A stretch of 64,000 bases of DNA from Fibrella arboris (GTDB lineage Bacteria; Bacteroidota; Bacteroidia; Cytophagales; Spirosomataceae), in NCBI RefSeq assembly GCF_041321095.1, contig NZ_JBGGWE010000015.1, positions 62,001-126,000 on the forward strand, in the 5' to 3' direction. The notes beneath the pieces are model-generated. The model had not been told where the DNA came from, did not search any database, and was given only the letters and a program-made list of their open reading frames with translations. Made by a program: the position numbers and the translations under genes. Positions 45,120-53,064 of this stretch are shown here, in pieces. Position 1 is the first letter of the stretch; each line of letters begins with the position of its first letter.

Positions 45120-45791
45120 TCACTCTTTCACGCTCTCGCCCCTTATCTCTTTAAAAAAAGCCGCCAGTTTCACCGGATCGAGCTGTCCGTTGGTGCGAAC
45201 GCCGCTACACAGATCGAGGCCAAACGGCTGAACGGCTTCGATGGCCTGCCGTACGTTATCGGGCCGCAAACCACCCGCCAGGAAAATCGGCACGGGCGAC
45301 TGGTCGCGTATCTGACGGCTCAACGCCCAGTCATGAACACGCCCCGTTCCACCTAACTCTTTGATTGTCAGGTTCGGATTGCCGCTATCCAGCAAGAGCG
45401 CGTCGACATGGGGCGCAATGCGGAGGGCTTCGGCTACCGACTGTTCATTGCTCACATGGATCACCTGCACGAGTCTGATACCAGGCAAAGCAGCCCTGAT
45501 CTGGCCATAGTCGCCCGTTTGCAGCGCATCAACGATCTGCACGGTATTGGTCTGTACGCGTTGCTGATGCGCAATGATCTGGTCGGCGGCGGTTTCGCTG
45601 GTGAGCAAAAAGGTAGCAACGGGCGGCGGCACCAGCCGGGCAATGGCGGCAATCTGCTCGTCGGTGATCACGCCGGGGCCGCTGGGCATCGGGCCAACCA
45701 GCCCTAGCGCAGCGGCGCCCATCGAGATAGCCAGTTGTGCTTCCTGCGGGCTGCTGATGCAGCATATTTTTACGCGGGGCAATAGATTCAT
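45120..45791 (-). CDS. Phosphoribosylanthranilate isomerase-like protein (TrpF family)
   Basis: 223 residues from the ATG at 45791; the frame extends to 46109 but that extension overlaps the citrate synthase start and lacks family features. It is a (beta-alpha)8 barrel of the TrpF type: KICC at residues 8-11 in place of the usual KICG, LLLDSGNPN around the expected general-acid Asp, and FLAGGLRPDNV with DLCSGVRTNG for phosphate binding. TrpF isomerises phosphoribosylanthranilate in tryptophan synthesis. No other trp gene is in the window, and the active-site changes (KICC, SGVR instead of SGVE) leave open that this paralogue has another sugar-phosphate substrate. Confidence 0.8.
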   Translation of the reverse strand: MNLLPRVKICCISSPQEAQLAISMGAAALGLVGPMPSGPGVITDEQIAAIARLVPPPVATFLLTSETAADQIIAHQQRVQTNTVQIVDALQTGDYGQIRAALPGIRLVQVIHVSNEQSVAEALRIAPHVDALLLDSGNPNLTIKELGGTGRVHDWALSRQIRDQSPVPIFLAGGLRPDNVRQAIEAVQPFGLDLCSGVRTNGQLDPVKLAAFFKEIRGESVKE

Positions 45792-45997
45792 GAAGCAAAT
45801 GTAGCAAACCGCCGTATTGATGCCGGGTGTAGAAACCGCTTGCTTACATTTGGCGTTGTATAACCAACCGCTCCCATCCTTGAACATTTCGGCGATTGAA
45901 CAGGGTTTTCGATTGCTTTTGGTGCTAATTTCGCCCGTTATCTTTTTACAAGCATACAACCCATTAACGCTGACATTCTTTACACCCGCACGCACGT

Positions 45998-47275
45998 ATG
46001 GCAAGCACCGCTGAACTGATCGTAGACGGTAAATCGTATAGTTTCCCCACCCTGGAAGGAACTGAAAACGAGAAAGCCGTTGATATTTCCAACCTCCGTG
46101 ACCAAACAAGTTACGTTACCCTCGACCGGGGGTACAAGAATACGGGTGCTACTCAAAGTGCCATTACGTTTCTAGACGGCGAGGAGGGCATCCTGCGCTA
46201 CCGCGGTTATTCCATTGAAGATTTAGCTGCCAAAGCGTCGTTTCTGGAAGTATCGTACCTGCTGATCTACGGTGAACTCCCTACGCAACAGCAGTACGAA
46301 GCCTTTGCTACCGATATTCGTCGGCATACGCTGGTGAACGAAGACATGCGGAAAATCTTTGACGGTTTTCCGGTCAATGCGCATCCCATGTGCGTGCTTG
46401 GGTCGCTGGTGAACGCCATGAGTGCATTTTATCCCGATTCACAGGACGGGAAGAATACAGACCTGCACATTACCCGCCTGATGGCCAAGTTACCCACCAT
46501 TGCCACCTGGTCATACAAACGGTCGCAGGGTCACCCCACCAATTACCCCAAGAACGAACTCGACTACATCGCCAACTTCCTGAACATGATGTTCGCGTTG
46601 CCAGTCGAAGAGTATAAAGTTGATCCCGTTGTGGCCGAAGCCCTCAACGTATTACTGATCCTTCACGCCGACCACGAACAAAACTGCTCGACCAGCACGG
46701 TGCGCCTCGTCGGTTCATCACAAGCCAACCTCTACTCATCGATTGCGGCGGGTGTCAACGCGCTGTGGGGCCCACTGCATGGGGGCGCCAACCAGGAAGT
46801 GATCGAGATGCTGGAGGAGATCAAAGAAGGCGGCGGCGACGTGGCCAAATACATCGACATGGCCAAGAACGCCAAAACAACGGGCTTCCGGCTGTTCGGC
46901 TTCGGACACCGCGTGTACAAAAACTTCGACCCACGCGCCAAGATCATCAAAAAAGCGGCCGATGACGTCTTGAGCAAACTGGGCGTAAATGACCCTGTGC
47001 TGGAGATTGCCAAAGGGCTGGAAGAAGCGGCGCTGAACGATCCGTATTTCGTACAACGCAAGCTGTACCCCAACGTCGATTTCTATTCGGGTATCATCTA
47101 CCGCGCGCTGGGCATTCCAACCAACATGTTTACGGTGATGTTCGCCATTGGCCGCCTGCCCGGCTGGATTGCCCAGTGGAAAGAAATGCGTGAGCAGAAA
47201 GAGCCCATCGGCCGGCCACGCCAGATATACACCGGTTCGACCCTCCGCGAATTCAAAGCCATCGGCGAGCGGTAG
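45998..47275 (+). CDS. gltA: Citrate synthase
   Basis: 425 residues, type II citrate synthase length. Diagnostic motifs: RYRGYSIEDLA near the N-terminus, GPLHGGANQ (~258-266) and FGHRVYKNFDPR (~301-312) with the substrate-binding and catalytic histidines. Near the C-terminus are VDFYSGIIY and the FAIGRLPGWIAQW loop. It condenses acetyl-CoA and oxaloacetate in the TCA cycle. It is transcribed divergently from the TrpF-like gene across 206 bases and followed by a good terminator. Confidence 0.97.
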   Translation: MASTAELIVDGKSYSFPTLEGTENEKAVDISNLRDQTSYVTLDRGYKNTGATQSAITFLDGEEGILRYRGYSIEDLAAKASFLEVSYLLIYGELPTQQQYEAFATDIRRHTLVNEDMRKIFDGFPVNAHPMCVLGSLVNAMSAFYPDSQDGKNTDLHITRLMAKLPTIATWSYKRSQGHPTNYPKNELDYIANFLNMMFALPVEEYKVDPVVAEALNVLLILHADHEQNCSTSTVRLVGSSQANLYSSIAAGVNALWGPLHGGANQEVIEMLEEIKEGGGDVAKYIDMAKNAKTTGFRLFGFGHRVYKNFDPRAKIIKKAADDVLSKLGVNDPVLEIAKGLEEAALNDPYFVQRKLYPNVDFYSGIIYRALGIPTNMFTVMFAIGRLPGWIAQWKEMREQKEPIGRPRQIYTGSTLREFKAIGER

Positions 47276-47298
47276 GAAACAGTTATCAGTTATACAGG

Positions 47299-47335
47299 AA
47301 GGGTAGCTAATCGGAAGGTTAGCTACCCTTTTTTT
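47299..47335 (+). terminator. Rho-independent terminator after citrate synthase
   Basis: 12-bp perfect stem (47299-47310 with 47319-47330), 8-base loop, followed by five more T. The stop codon is 23 bases upstream. Confidence 0.9.
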
Positions 47336-47357
47336 GTAACAGATCATTTAACCGATA

Positions 47358-47819
47358 TTACCGCCTCAGTCGTCGGTCTATGGGCTGAATCTCCTGCGCT
47401 AGTACACGGACTTGCGGGAATGTCGGATAAGCTGGATGCAGAATAATGTTGTACGAGAGCGGGACCAGCACCGACGGAACTGCTATCCCTAGGCAATCCG
47501 GATTTGTTAACCAATCTATAAGCCACTGCTGGGTACGTTCGTAGGTATCCTCCTGCCAGTAATCAGGCAATTCGTCGCGGTGATAATAGCGAATGTCGTC
47601 AGGTACGTCGATTGAGAAGACCCAGTATGTAGGCAACTCTTCGTACCGTATACCCGGCGCATGGGCCAGTGTCTCAACCAAACCCAACTCGGGCGTTGAT
47701 GTGGTATATAAAACGCCGGTTCCTTTGGGATTCCAGCGTCCACCAAATAGACGGCTTCCTTCAACCGATAAAGGCGTATCCCGAAATTTGTCCCTGATGA
47801 TGCGGTAAACAGTAGGCAT
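47358..47819 (-). CDS. RES-domain toxin of a RES/Xre toxin-antitoxin pair
   Basis: 153 residues. RES family by the GSRLFGGRWNPKG motif (Arg28), Tyr38 and Glu49 in LGLVET, and the late VPSVLVPLSYNIILHP motif. The Arg/Tyr/Glu set matches the conserved active-site residues of RES toxins that degrade NAD+ (established for MbcT- and Res-type toxins). The antitoxin gene lies 8 bases upstream. No substitution of a key residue is apparent, so the toxin looks intact. Confidence 0.9.
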   Translation of the reverse strand: MPTVYRIIRDKFRDTPLSVEGSRLFGGRWNPKGTGVLYTTSTPELGLVETLAHAPGIRYEELPTYWVFSIDVPDDIRYYHRDELPDYWQEDTYERTQQWLIDWLTNPDCLGIAVPSVLVPLSYNIILHPAYPTFPQVRVLAQEIQPIDRRLRR

Positions 47820-47827
47820 GTTGACGA

Positions 47828-48241
47828 TCAGGCAGGCAGGCCGTAATCTAACCGGCCCAATACATCGTCCACCAAGCCAAAGCCCGTTACGGTATCCAAT
47901 AGTTGCAGTGGAGCCTGATTAGCTAATTCTCTGATTGGCGTCCGTAACCACGTCAAAACGGTCGATGAGCGACCTTCAAATGTATCCAGAGCGTGCAATA
48001 ACACGTTTTTCAACAAGATGAGCCGTTCGGATGCCTCAATACCAAAGCGTTGATCTTCTTTAAGCCGGTGCAGATTTCGCGGCGTCATGCTTAGTGCAAA
48101 CGCCATTTCCTTATCAGTCAGTCCAACCAGACCAGCTACTTCATCTACCTGCGAACGAGGTATGCCCTGACGAGATGAACTGACGACGCTAAACGGCGAG
48201 AAATGGGCAGAAATCGGTTTAGCAATAGCAGGGGTGGCCAT
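47828..48241 (-). CDS. Xre/MbcA/ParS-type antitoxin (DUF2384-like)
   Basis: 137 residues with an N-terminal helix-turn-helix-like half (VAGLVGLTDKEMAFALSMTP) and a C-terminal MbcA/ParS/Xre toxin-binding region (WLRTPIRELANQAPLQLLDT). It neutralises the RES toxin encoded downstream and probably represses its own promoter. Gene order antitoxin then toxin is normal for this class. A short palindrome 30 bases upstream of its start is a candidate operator. Confidence 0.88.
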   Translation of the reverse strand: MATPAIAKPISAHFSPFSVVSSSRQGIPRSQVDEVAGLVGLTDKEMAFALSMTPRNLHRLKEDQRFGIEASERLILLKNVLLHALDTFEGRSSTVLTWLRTPIRELANQAPLQLLDTVTGFGLVDDVLGRLDYGLPA

Positions 48242-48270
48242 ACGTACTTGTGAATTATTTCTTAAAGATA

Positions 48271-48286
48271 AGTGAAATTAGTCACT
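48271..48286. promoter_or_regulatory. Candidate operator of the RES/Xre toxin-antitoxin operon
   Basis: AGTGA (48271-48275) and TCACT (48282-48286) form an inverted repeat around a 6-base AT-rich centre, 30 bases upstream of the antitoxin start in the divergent gap with bioA. Position and symmetry suit antitoxin autoregulation; no direct evidence. Confidence 0.35.
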
Positions 48287-48325
48287 CGACCAATTTGCTG
48301 TAGCTGATGGCAAGGGCACTATAAT

Positions 48326-48333
48326 TACCTTTG
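48326..48333 (+). promoter_or_regulatory. Candidate -7 box (TACCTTTG) of bioA
   Basis: Exact TAnnTTTG match ending 4 bases before the bioA ATG at 48338. If used, transcription would start at or next to the start codon, giving a leaderless or nearly leaderless mRNA. No TTTG is at the ideal -33 spacing (nearest 48294-48297). Confidence 0.4.
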
Positions 48334-48337
48334 CGGA

Positions 48338-49666
48338 ATGACTACACTTGCTCAACGTGATCAGGCGGTGATTTGGCATCCGTTTACGCAGATGCAAACC
48401 GCGCCGATACCCATTCCCGTTGTTCGCGGCGAAGGATCGGTATTGTACCTGGAAGACGGCCGCGAAATGCTCGATATGATCTCCTCGTGGTGGGTGAATA
48501 TCCACGGTCATGCGCATCCGTATATTGCCGAACGGGTGTCGGCTCAACTACACACGCTGGAACACGCCATCTTCGCTGATTTCACGCACGAACCCGCCGT
48601 ACAACTCGCCGAGCGATTACTACCGATTCTGCCCACCAATCAACGCCGCGTTTTCTATTCTGACAATGGCTCGACAGCCGTCGAAGTGGCGTTGAAAATG
48701 GCGTTTCAATACTGGCATAATATCGGTCAGCCACGCCTGAAAGTAGTGGCCTTCGAGGATGCGTATCACGGTGATACGTTTGGCGCCATGGCCGTTAGCG
48801 GACGCAGCGCCTTTACCGCGCCTTTTGCACCGTTCCTGTTCGACGTAACGTACCTGCCCGTGCCGGTTCCCGGCCGTGAAGCTGAGGTGCTCGAACTTGC
48901 CCAGACGCTGTTCACCGACGAAGTGGCGGCTTTCATCGTGGAACCGCTGGTGCAGGGCGCGGGCGGTATGAACATGTATGAACCCGCCGTACTAAACGAG
49001 TTGTTCGCACTGGCACGTACCCAGGGCACCCTGCTCATTGCCGACGAAGTGATGACGGGTTTTGGGCGCACCGGCAAACTATTTGCCAGCCATTACCTGA
49101 CTGAGCAACCCGACCTGATGTGCCTCTCAAAAGGCATTACGGGCGGCACCATGGCGTTGGGCGTAACAACCTGCACCGCCGCCATCTACGACGCGTTCCT
49201 GTCGACCGACAAGATGAAGACGCTCTTCCACGGTCACTCCTTCACGGCTAATCCGCTGGCCTGCACCGCCGCCCTTGCCAGCCTTGATCTGCTATTAACG
49301 CCCGAGCGAGACGCTGATATCCAACGGATTGCTAACGAGCACGCTGCTTTTGCCGATATACTGCGTCATTCACCAGTGGTAGGCAACGTGCGGCAGCGGG
49401 GTACGTTGCTGGCATTCGATCTGGTGACGAACGGCCAAACACGGAACGCCGCCCGGTCGTACTTCAATACTATCCGCGATGTGGCCTACAATTTTCTGCT
49501 GGGAAAAGGCGTGCTGATGCGGCCGCTGGGCAACGTGCTGTATTTTATGCCGCCCTATTGCACCACGAAGGCACAGTTGCACCTAGCCTATGAGGCAGTT
49601 TTGGCGCTGCTGGATACGTTGCAGGATGGGCAGGCCGCCGAGACGCGTCAAGTCGATGTGGCGTAG
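48338..49666 (+). CDS. bioA: Adenosylmethionine-8-amino-7-oxononanoate aminotransferase
   Basis: 442 residues, class III PLP aminotransferase. BioA-type features: WHPFTQM near the N-terminus, MISSWWVNIHGHAHP, YSDNGSTAVEVALKM, and the PLP lysine near residue 264 in LSKGITGG. It makes 7,8-diaminononanoate, using SAM as amino donor, in biotin synthesis. Other bio genes are not in this window. The last 19 bases overlap the 3' end of the minus-strand FkbM gene. Confidence 0.94.
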   Translation: MTTLAQRDQAVIWHPFTQMQTAPIPIPVVRGEGSVLYLEDGREMLDMISSWWVNIHGHAHPYIAERVSAQLHTLEHAIFADFTHEPAVQLAERLLPILPTNQRRVFYSDNGSTAVEVALKMAFQYWHNIGQPRLKVVAFEDAYHGDTFGAMAVSGRSAFTAPFAPFLFDVTYLPVPVPGREAEVLELAQTLFTDEVAAFIVEPLVQGAGGMNMYEPAVLNELFALARTQGTLLIADEVMTGFGRTGKLFASHYLTEQPDLMCLSKGITGGTMALGVTTCTAAIYDAFLSTDKMKTLFHGHSFTANPLACTAALASLDLLLTPERDADIQRIANEHAAFADILRHSPVVGNVRQRGTLLAFDLVTNGQTRNAARSYFNTIRDVAYNFLLGKGVLMRPLGNVLYFMPPYCTTKAQLHLAYEAVLALLDTLQDGQAAETRQVDVA

Positions 49667-50532
49667 ACGGTGTAGATGTTCATGAGTTTGTGCAGCGACC
49701 AGTCTTCCTGCGCCACGGTTACCCGGTAGCCATGCTGGCGAAACAGATCGGCGATGCGCTGGGTACGCTGGTCGATGTCGTGCACTTCCACCACAAACTG
49801 ACGAATCTTAGGCCAGTCTGCCGGTGCAATGCCCATCAGCACGTCCCATTCGCTGCCTTCTACGTCGATCTTCGCCAGATCGATCTGGCTGATCTGCTCC
49901 TTTTCGATCACCGCCGAGAGCGTTGTCAAGGAGCAGGTCACCGTTTTGGTGTTTCGTTTTTGCCAGGCTAAAAGCGTCGTTAGCGGCAGGCCGAGCAGCA
50001 GGCGGGTGGGTACGCGCAGGTAAGGGGTATCGAGCCAGCGCACCAGCCTGCTGGCCAGTTGGGCGGGCAGTTGATTCACCCGGGCGGCATCCTGCACAAT
50101 GGCCTGTAGCCACGCATACGAACTGGCGGTGGTCTGCACGCTACCGGCTACCTCGTCGCTATACATGCCCGCCGTCATGCTCAGCGACGAATCGAACGTG
50201 AACGTTTCGGAACGGTCGCGATCAGACAGGCCCCTATTCAGGGCTTTATGGCTGACAGTCTCGGGCAGCTTGCTCAGGTTACGTTGCAGCACCTCGAAAA
50301 TGGCCGGAATCGGCTCAAAAGCGAACAGTCGCAGCGACGAAACCGAGTGCCCCAGAAACAGCGCGTACATACCAATGTTCGCCCCAATATCGAATACGCA
50401 GGCCCCGTCGGCCAGGTCGATGCCGTTTTTACGGTACGATTCCATCGAAAAAATTTCGTGATAAAGTACCCCCGGCTCCGTCTGGTTCAGGGCATATACC
50501 TCCAGGCCATTGGGTAAACGTACCTGCTGCAT
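49648..50532 (-). CDS. FkbM family methyltransferase (terpenoid/glycolipid cluster, gene 7)
   Basis: 294 residues. SAM-binding region VFDIGANIGMY, FAFEPIPAIFEVL and DLAKIDVEGSEWDVL are the FkbM signatures. An insert of about 60 residues (~130-190) with hydrophobic stretches separates the two halves; the paralogue at 52255 has a similar but shorter one. FkbM enzymes O-methylate sugars, polyketides or lipids. It is the last gene of the minus-strand operon, 3 bases after idi. Its 3' end overlaps bioA by 19 bases. Substrate unknown. Confidence 0.9.
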   Translation of the reverse strand: MQQVRLPNGLEVYALNQTEPGVLYHEIFSMESYRKNGIDLADGACVFDIGANIGMYALFLGHSVSSLRLFAFEPIPAIFEVLQRNLSKLPETVSHKALNRGLSDRDRSETFTFDSSLSMTAGMYSDEVAGSVQTTASSYAWLQAIVQDAARVNQLPAQLASRLVRWLDTPYLRVPTRLLLGLPLTTLLAWQKRNTKTVTCSLTTLSAVIEKEQISQIDLAKIDVEGSEWDVLMGIAPADWPKIRQFVVEVHDIDQRTQRIADLFRQHGYRVTVAQEDWSLHKLMNIYTVYATST

Positions 50533-50535
50533 TCG

Positions 50536-51078
50536 TCAGATCGCGCGCTGAGTTGAGCCTTTTTCCAGTTGATCGACCAGCAGGTGAAACCAGACCGTAA
50601 AGGTCTCGGGCGAATCGGCCATTTCACGCAGTAGGGCTTCCCGGCTAATCCAGCGAACAGCCATCACTTCGGCCGGGTTGAACGGAATATCCCCATCATA
50701 TTGCCCCGTGAAGACGTGGTCGAACTCATGTTCGGTCAGGCCGTTGGGCAGGGAGGCGTGGTAAATAAACCTAAATGATGGCGACAGCTCGGTGCGAAAA
50801 CCCATCTCTTCGTCCAGGCGCTGCTCGGCCTGCTTCGCCGTGTTGGCAGGCTGGGTTGGATGCCCGCAGCAGGCATTCGACCACAAACCACCCGAATGGT
50901 ATTTTTCAAGCGCCCGTTGCTGAAGCAGGTAGTCGCCGCGGTCGTTGAAGATCAGCACCGAAAAGGCACGATGCAGCACCCCATCATAATGCGCCTGCAT
51001 TTTTTCGGATGTGCCAATAACCTCGTCCTTTTCATTAACGAGCAGTAGATCAGCCGATGAAGTTGGGCTCGAATTCAT
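50536..51078 (-). CDS. idi: Isopentenyl-diphosphate delta-isomerase, type 1
   Basis: 180 residues, Nudix-fold type 1 isomerase. Active-site Cys71 in WSNACCGHP, metal ligands including His36 and His73, and catalytic/metal-binding Glu116 and Glu118 in TEHEFDHVF. It interconverts isopentenyl and dimethylallyl diphosphate, which feeds prenyl chain building. Its start overlaps the upstream glycosyltransferase by 4 bp, so it belongs to this operon and supplies the substrate for the fused prenyl synthase encoded at 56764. Confidence 0.95.
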   Translation of the reverse strand: MNSSPTSSADLLLVNEKDEVIGTSEKMQAHYDGVLHRAFSVLIFNDRGDYLLQQRALEKYHSGGLWSNACCGHPTQPANTAKQAEQRLDEEMGFRTELSPSFRFIYHASLPNGLTEHEFDHVFTGQYDGDIPFNPAEVMAVRWISREALLREMADSPETFTVWFHLLVDQLEKGSTQRAI

Positions 51079-52247
51079 AAAGTGTTACCGGATTCTACAG
51101 CCGGACGCCGAGGCGATATGGCCAGTTGGTTAGCCAACTGACCGATCTGTGTTACTGCCTCAAACACGCCCCGGTGGCTTTGCTTAGCCGCTCGCTGCCG
51201 GTATTCTGGCGAAACTACAACTTGTTTGATTGCCGATGCAACCTGCCGGGGGCCATTCACTACCAACCCTACCTGTTTATTGAGCAACCAGTCTTCATTA
51301 CCGCGCTGAACCAACCGCATCCCTCGACTTTTCAGCGCAATCAGGGGCGTGTGTGTCAACATGGCCTCGGTGAGCGTCATGGCCCCCGGCTTGCCAATGG
51401 CGAAATTGGCCAGGCGCAGGTAGTGAATGGGAGTTTCTGAGGTATAACCCATTACCGCTTTCGGATAAGGTGTTGGTAAGCCGCTGATCGCTTCCCGAAC
51501 AGCTTCGTTCCGGCCGCACATAAACAGCAGGTTAACGGCTAGCTTTGCCTCGGCCACCGCTTCGGCAATGTCCGTGAGCAGCGAACATCCCTGCCCGCCG
51601 AACGAGACAAAACCCGTTGGCAGCGCGGGATCGAGCCCCAGCTTGCGCAGCGTGTCAGCACGATCGGTAGGTGGCAGCTGGTAACAGGCCGGATCGACGG
51701 GCATGCCCGAAATGCGCAGGTTATGACTGTCGGGAATGCCCAGAGCGCGCGCCTGGTCGTATAGCCTGTCAGTGGCGTTCAGGTAATACTGCGGCACTTT
51801 CGGCGTAAACCAGTAGCGTGGTTTGGCCTCGTCAAAATCGACCGGGATGGTGATGCATACCGCCGCCGGATTCAGTAACCGAACGCTGCGAAACAAGGCT
51901 GGATTGTACATGGGCGTCACCGAAACAACAACGTCGGGCGGTGTGTTGCCCCAGAAACGGGCCAGTTGCGTCCTGCCTTTTTCGCCCAGCAAGTCATGAA
52001 AGAGCAGCGACAGGTTGATCTGCCCGCTCAGGTCGAACACCTTGTCTTTTTGAAGCTGCCGGTTGAAGCGGTCGATCCCCCGGCGAACCAGCGGCCCCAT
52101 TCGAGGATGATGATCGAAGATATCCACGATATTCACCATCCGCACAGGCCAGTGTGGATAACCCGCCTGCAAAGCCGATTGCAAGCCCGCTGCGGCTGAT
52201 CGATGGCCCGATGCCGCATCGAAATACAACAGATCGACGCGTTTCAT
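51075..52247 (-). CDS. MGDG-synthase/MurG-like glycosyltransferase
   Basis: 390 residues from the ATG at 52247; an in-frame ATG at 52268 would add 7 residues and overlap the upstream gene by 14 bases. It is a GT-B fold of the GT28/diacylglycerol glycosyltransferase type: LLYFDAASGHRSAA at the N-terminus (the acceptor glycine/His motif), VSFGGQGCSLL at the donor domain start, and GKPGAMTLTEAMLTHTPLI near the end. These enzymes move a sugar from a nucleotide donor to a lipid at the inner face of the membrane. Within this operon the acceptor may be a terpenoid or a diacylglycerol lipid; sequence alone does not decide. Confidence 0.85.
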   Translation of the reverse strand: MKRVDLLYFDAASGHRSAAAGLQSALQAGYPHWPVRMVNIVDIFDHHPRMGPLVRRGIDRFNRQLQKDKVFDLSGQINLSLLFHDLLGEKGRTQLARFWGNTPPDVVVSVTPMYNPALFRSVRLLNPAAVCITIPVDFDEAKPRYWFTPKVPQYYLNATDRLYDQARALGIPDSHNLRISGMPVDPACYQLPPTDRADTLRKLGLDPALPTGFVSFGGQGCSLLTDIAEAVAEAKLAVNLLFMCGRNEAVREAISGLPTPYPKAVMGYTSETPIHYLRLANFAIGKPGAMTLTEAMLTHTPLIALKSRGMRLVQRGNEDWLLNKQVGLVVNGPRQVASAIKQVVVSPEYRQRAAKQSHRGVFEAVTQIGQLANQLAISPRRPAVESGNTL

Positions 52248-52254
52248 GTCGTTC

Positions 52255-53064
52255 TCAGCGAATGGCATAGAGCATGTAAATGTTTGTTCCTTTGAGCACT
52301 CCCTGCTGGTCGGTGATCACCTGACTGAATCCCTGTTCGCGCAGGAGCGTCGTGACCTGTTCCAGGCGATCCTCAATGGCGTGCACTTCCATCACTACCT
52401 GCCGAATCATGGGCCAGTGTCTGTCAGCCATACCGCGCAGCACGTCCAACTCCCCATGTTCGACGTCGACCTTCAACAAATCGATTGTAGCAACCTGCTG
52501 TTCATCAATCACTTCCGACAGGGTGCGTACTTGGCAGACAACGGTCTGCGTTTTGCGCATCACCTGATTCAGCACAACGTCGATCAGTGCTGACCAGATT
52601 TTTACGGGCACCCAACGTACCCAGCGGGGCGCTGTTTCGAGGCTCGTCAGCGTGGCCTGTTTGGTTTGCCCGCGCTCCTGATAAGCCAGTCCCGGATAGG
52701 CCGTTGACCAGACGGTGGCTTTCGGGTAAAAGGTAAACGGGGCCGTATGAGGCGTATGCGACAGGCCAAAAGGCATGACGTGTAGCCGACCGGGTGCAAA
52801 TCGCTGGGCATTGAGCCGCAACACCTCGACAAGGGCGGGAATGGGCTCAAACGCATAGACCGTCACGTCGTTCTGGCACTGGCGACAGACCCACAGCGAA
52901 AACATACCAATGTTGGCCCCTACATCAAAAACCGTGTCGCCGGGCTTCAGCCGAATACCGTGTGTCAGGTACTCGTTGACTTCGCCAGCCAGGTACGTTG
53001 CCTCTTTGGGCCGCAGGCAATAAATGGGTTCCTCATTGAAGAGGCTTATCTCGGCAATGGCCAT
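52255..53064 (-). CDS. FkbM family methyltransferase (second of two in the cluster)
   Basis: 269 residues with VFDVGANIGMFSLW, YAFEPIPALVEVL and DLLKVDVEHGELDVLRGM, the same FkbM layout as the gene at 49648. The two are clearly paralogous but not close. Its ATG shares one base with the stop of the upstream GT1 gene (53064), so translation is probably coupled. Likely O-methylates the product of one of the glycosyltransferases or the terpenoid itself (inference). Confidence 0.9.
   Translation of the reverse strand: MAIAEISLFNEEPIYCLRPKEATYLAGEVNEYLTHGIRLKPGDTVFDVGANIGMFSLWVCRQCQNDVTVYAFEPIPALVEVLRLNAQRFAPGRLHVMPFGLSHTPHTAPFTFYPKATVWSTAYPGLAYQERGQTKQATLTSLETAPRWVRWVPVKIWSALIDVVLNQVMRKTQTVVCQVRTLSEVIDEQQVATIDLLKVDVEHGELDVLRGMADRHWPMIRQVVMEVHAIEDRLEQVTTLLREQGFSQVITDQQGVLKGTNIYMLYAIR

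Noticed and set aside
45120..46109. Longer TrpF frame starting at 46109
   Set aside because: It would overlap the start of citrate synthase by 112 bases; the family begins at the ATG at 45791.
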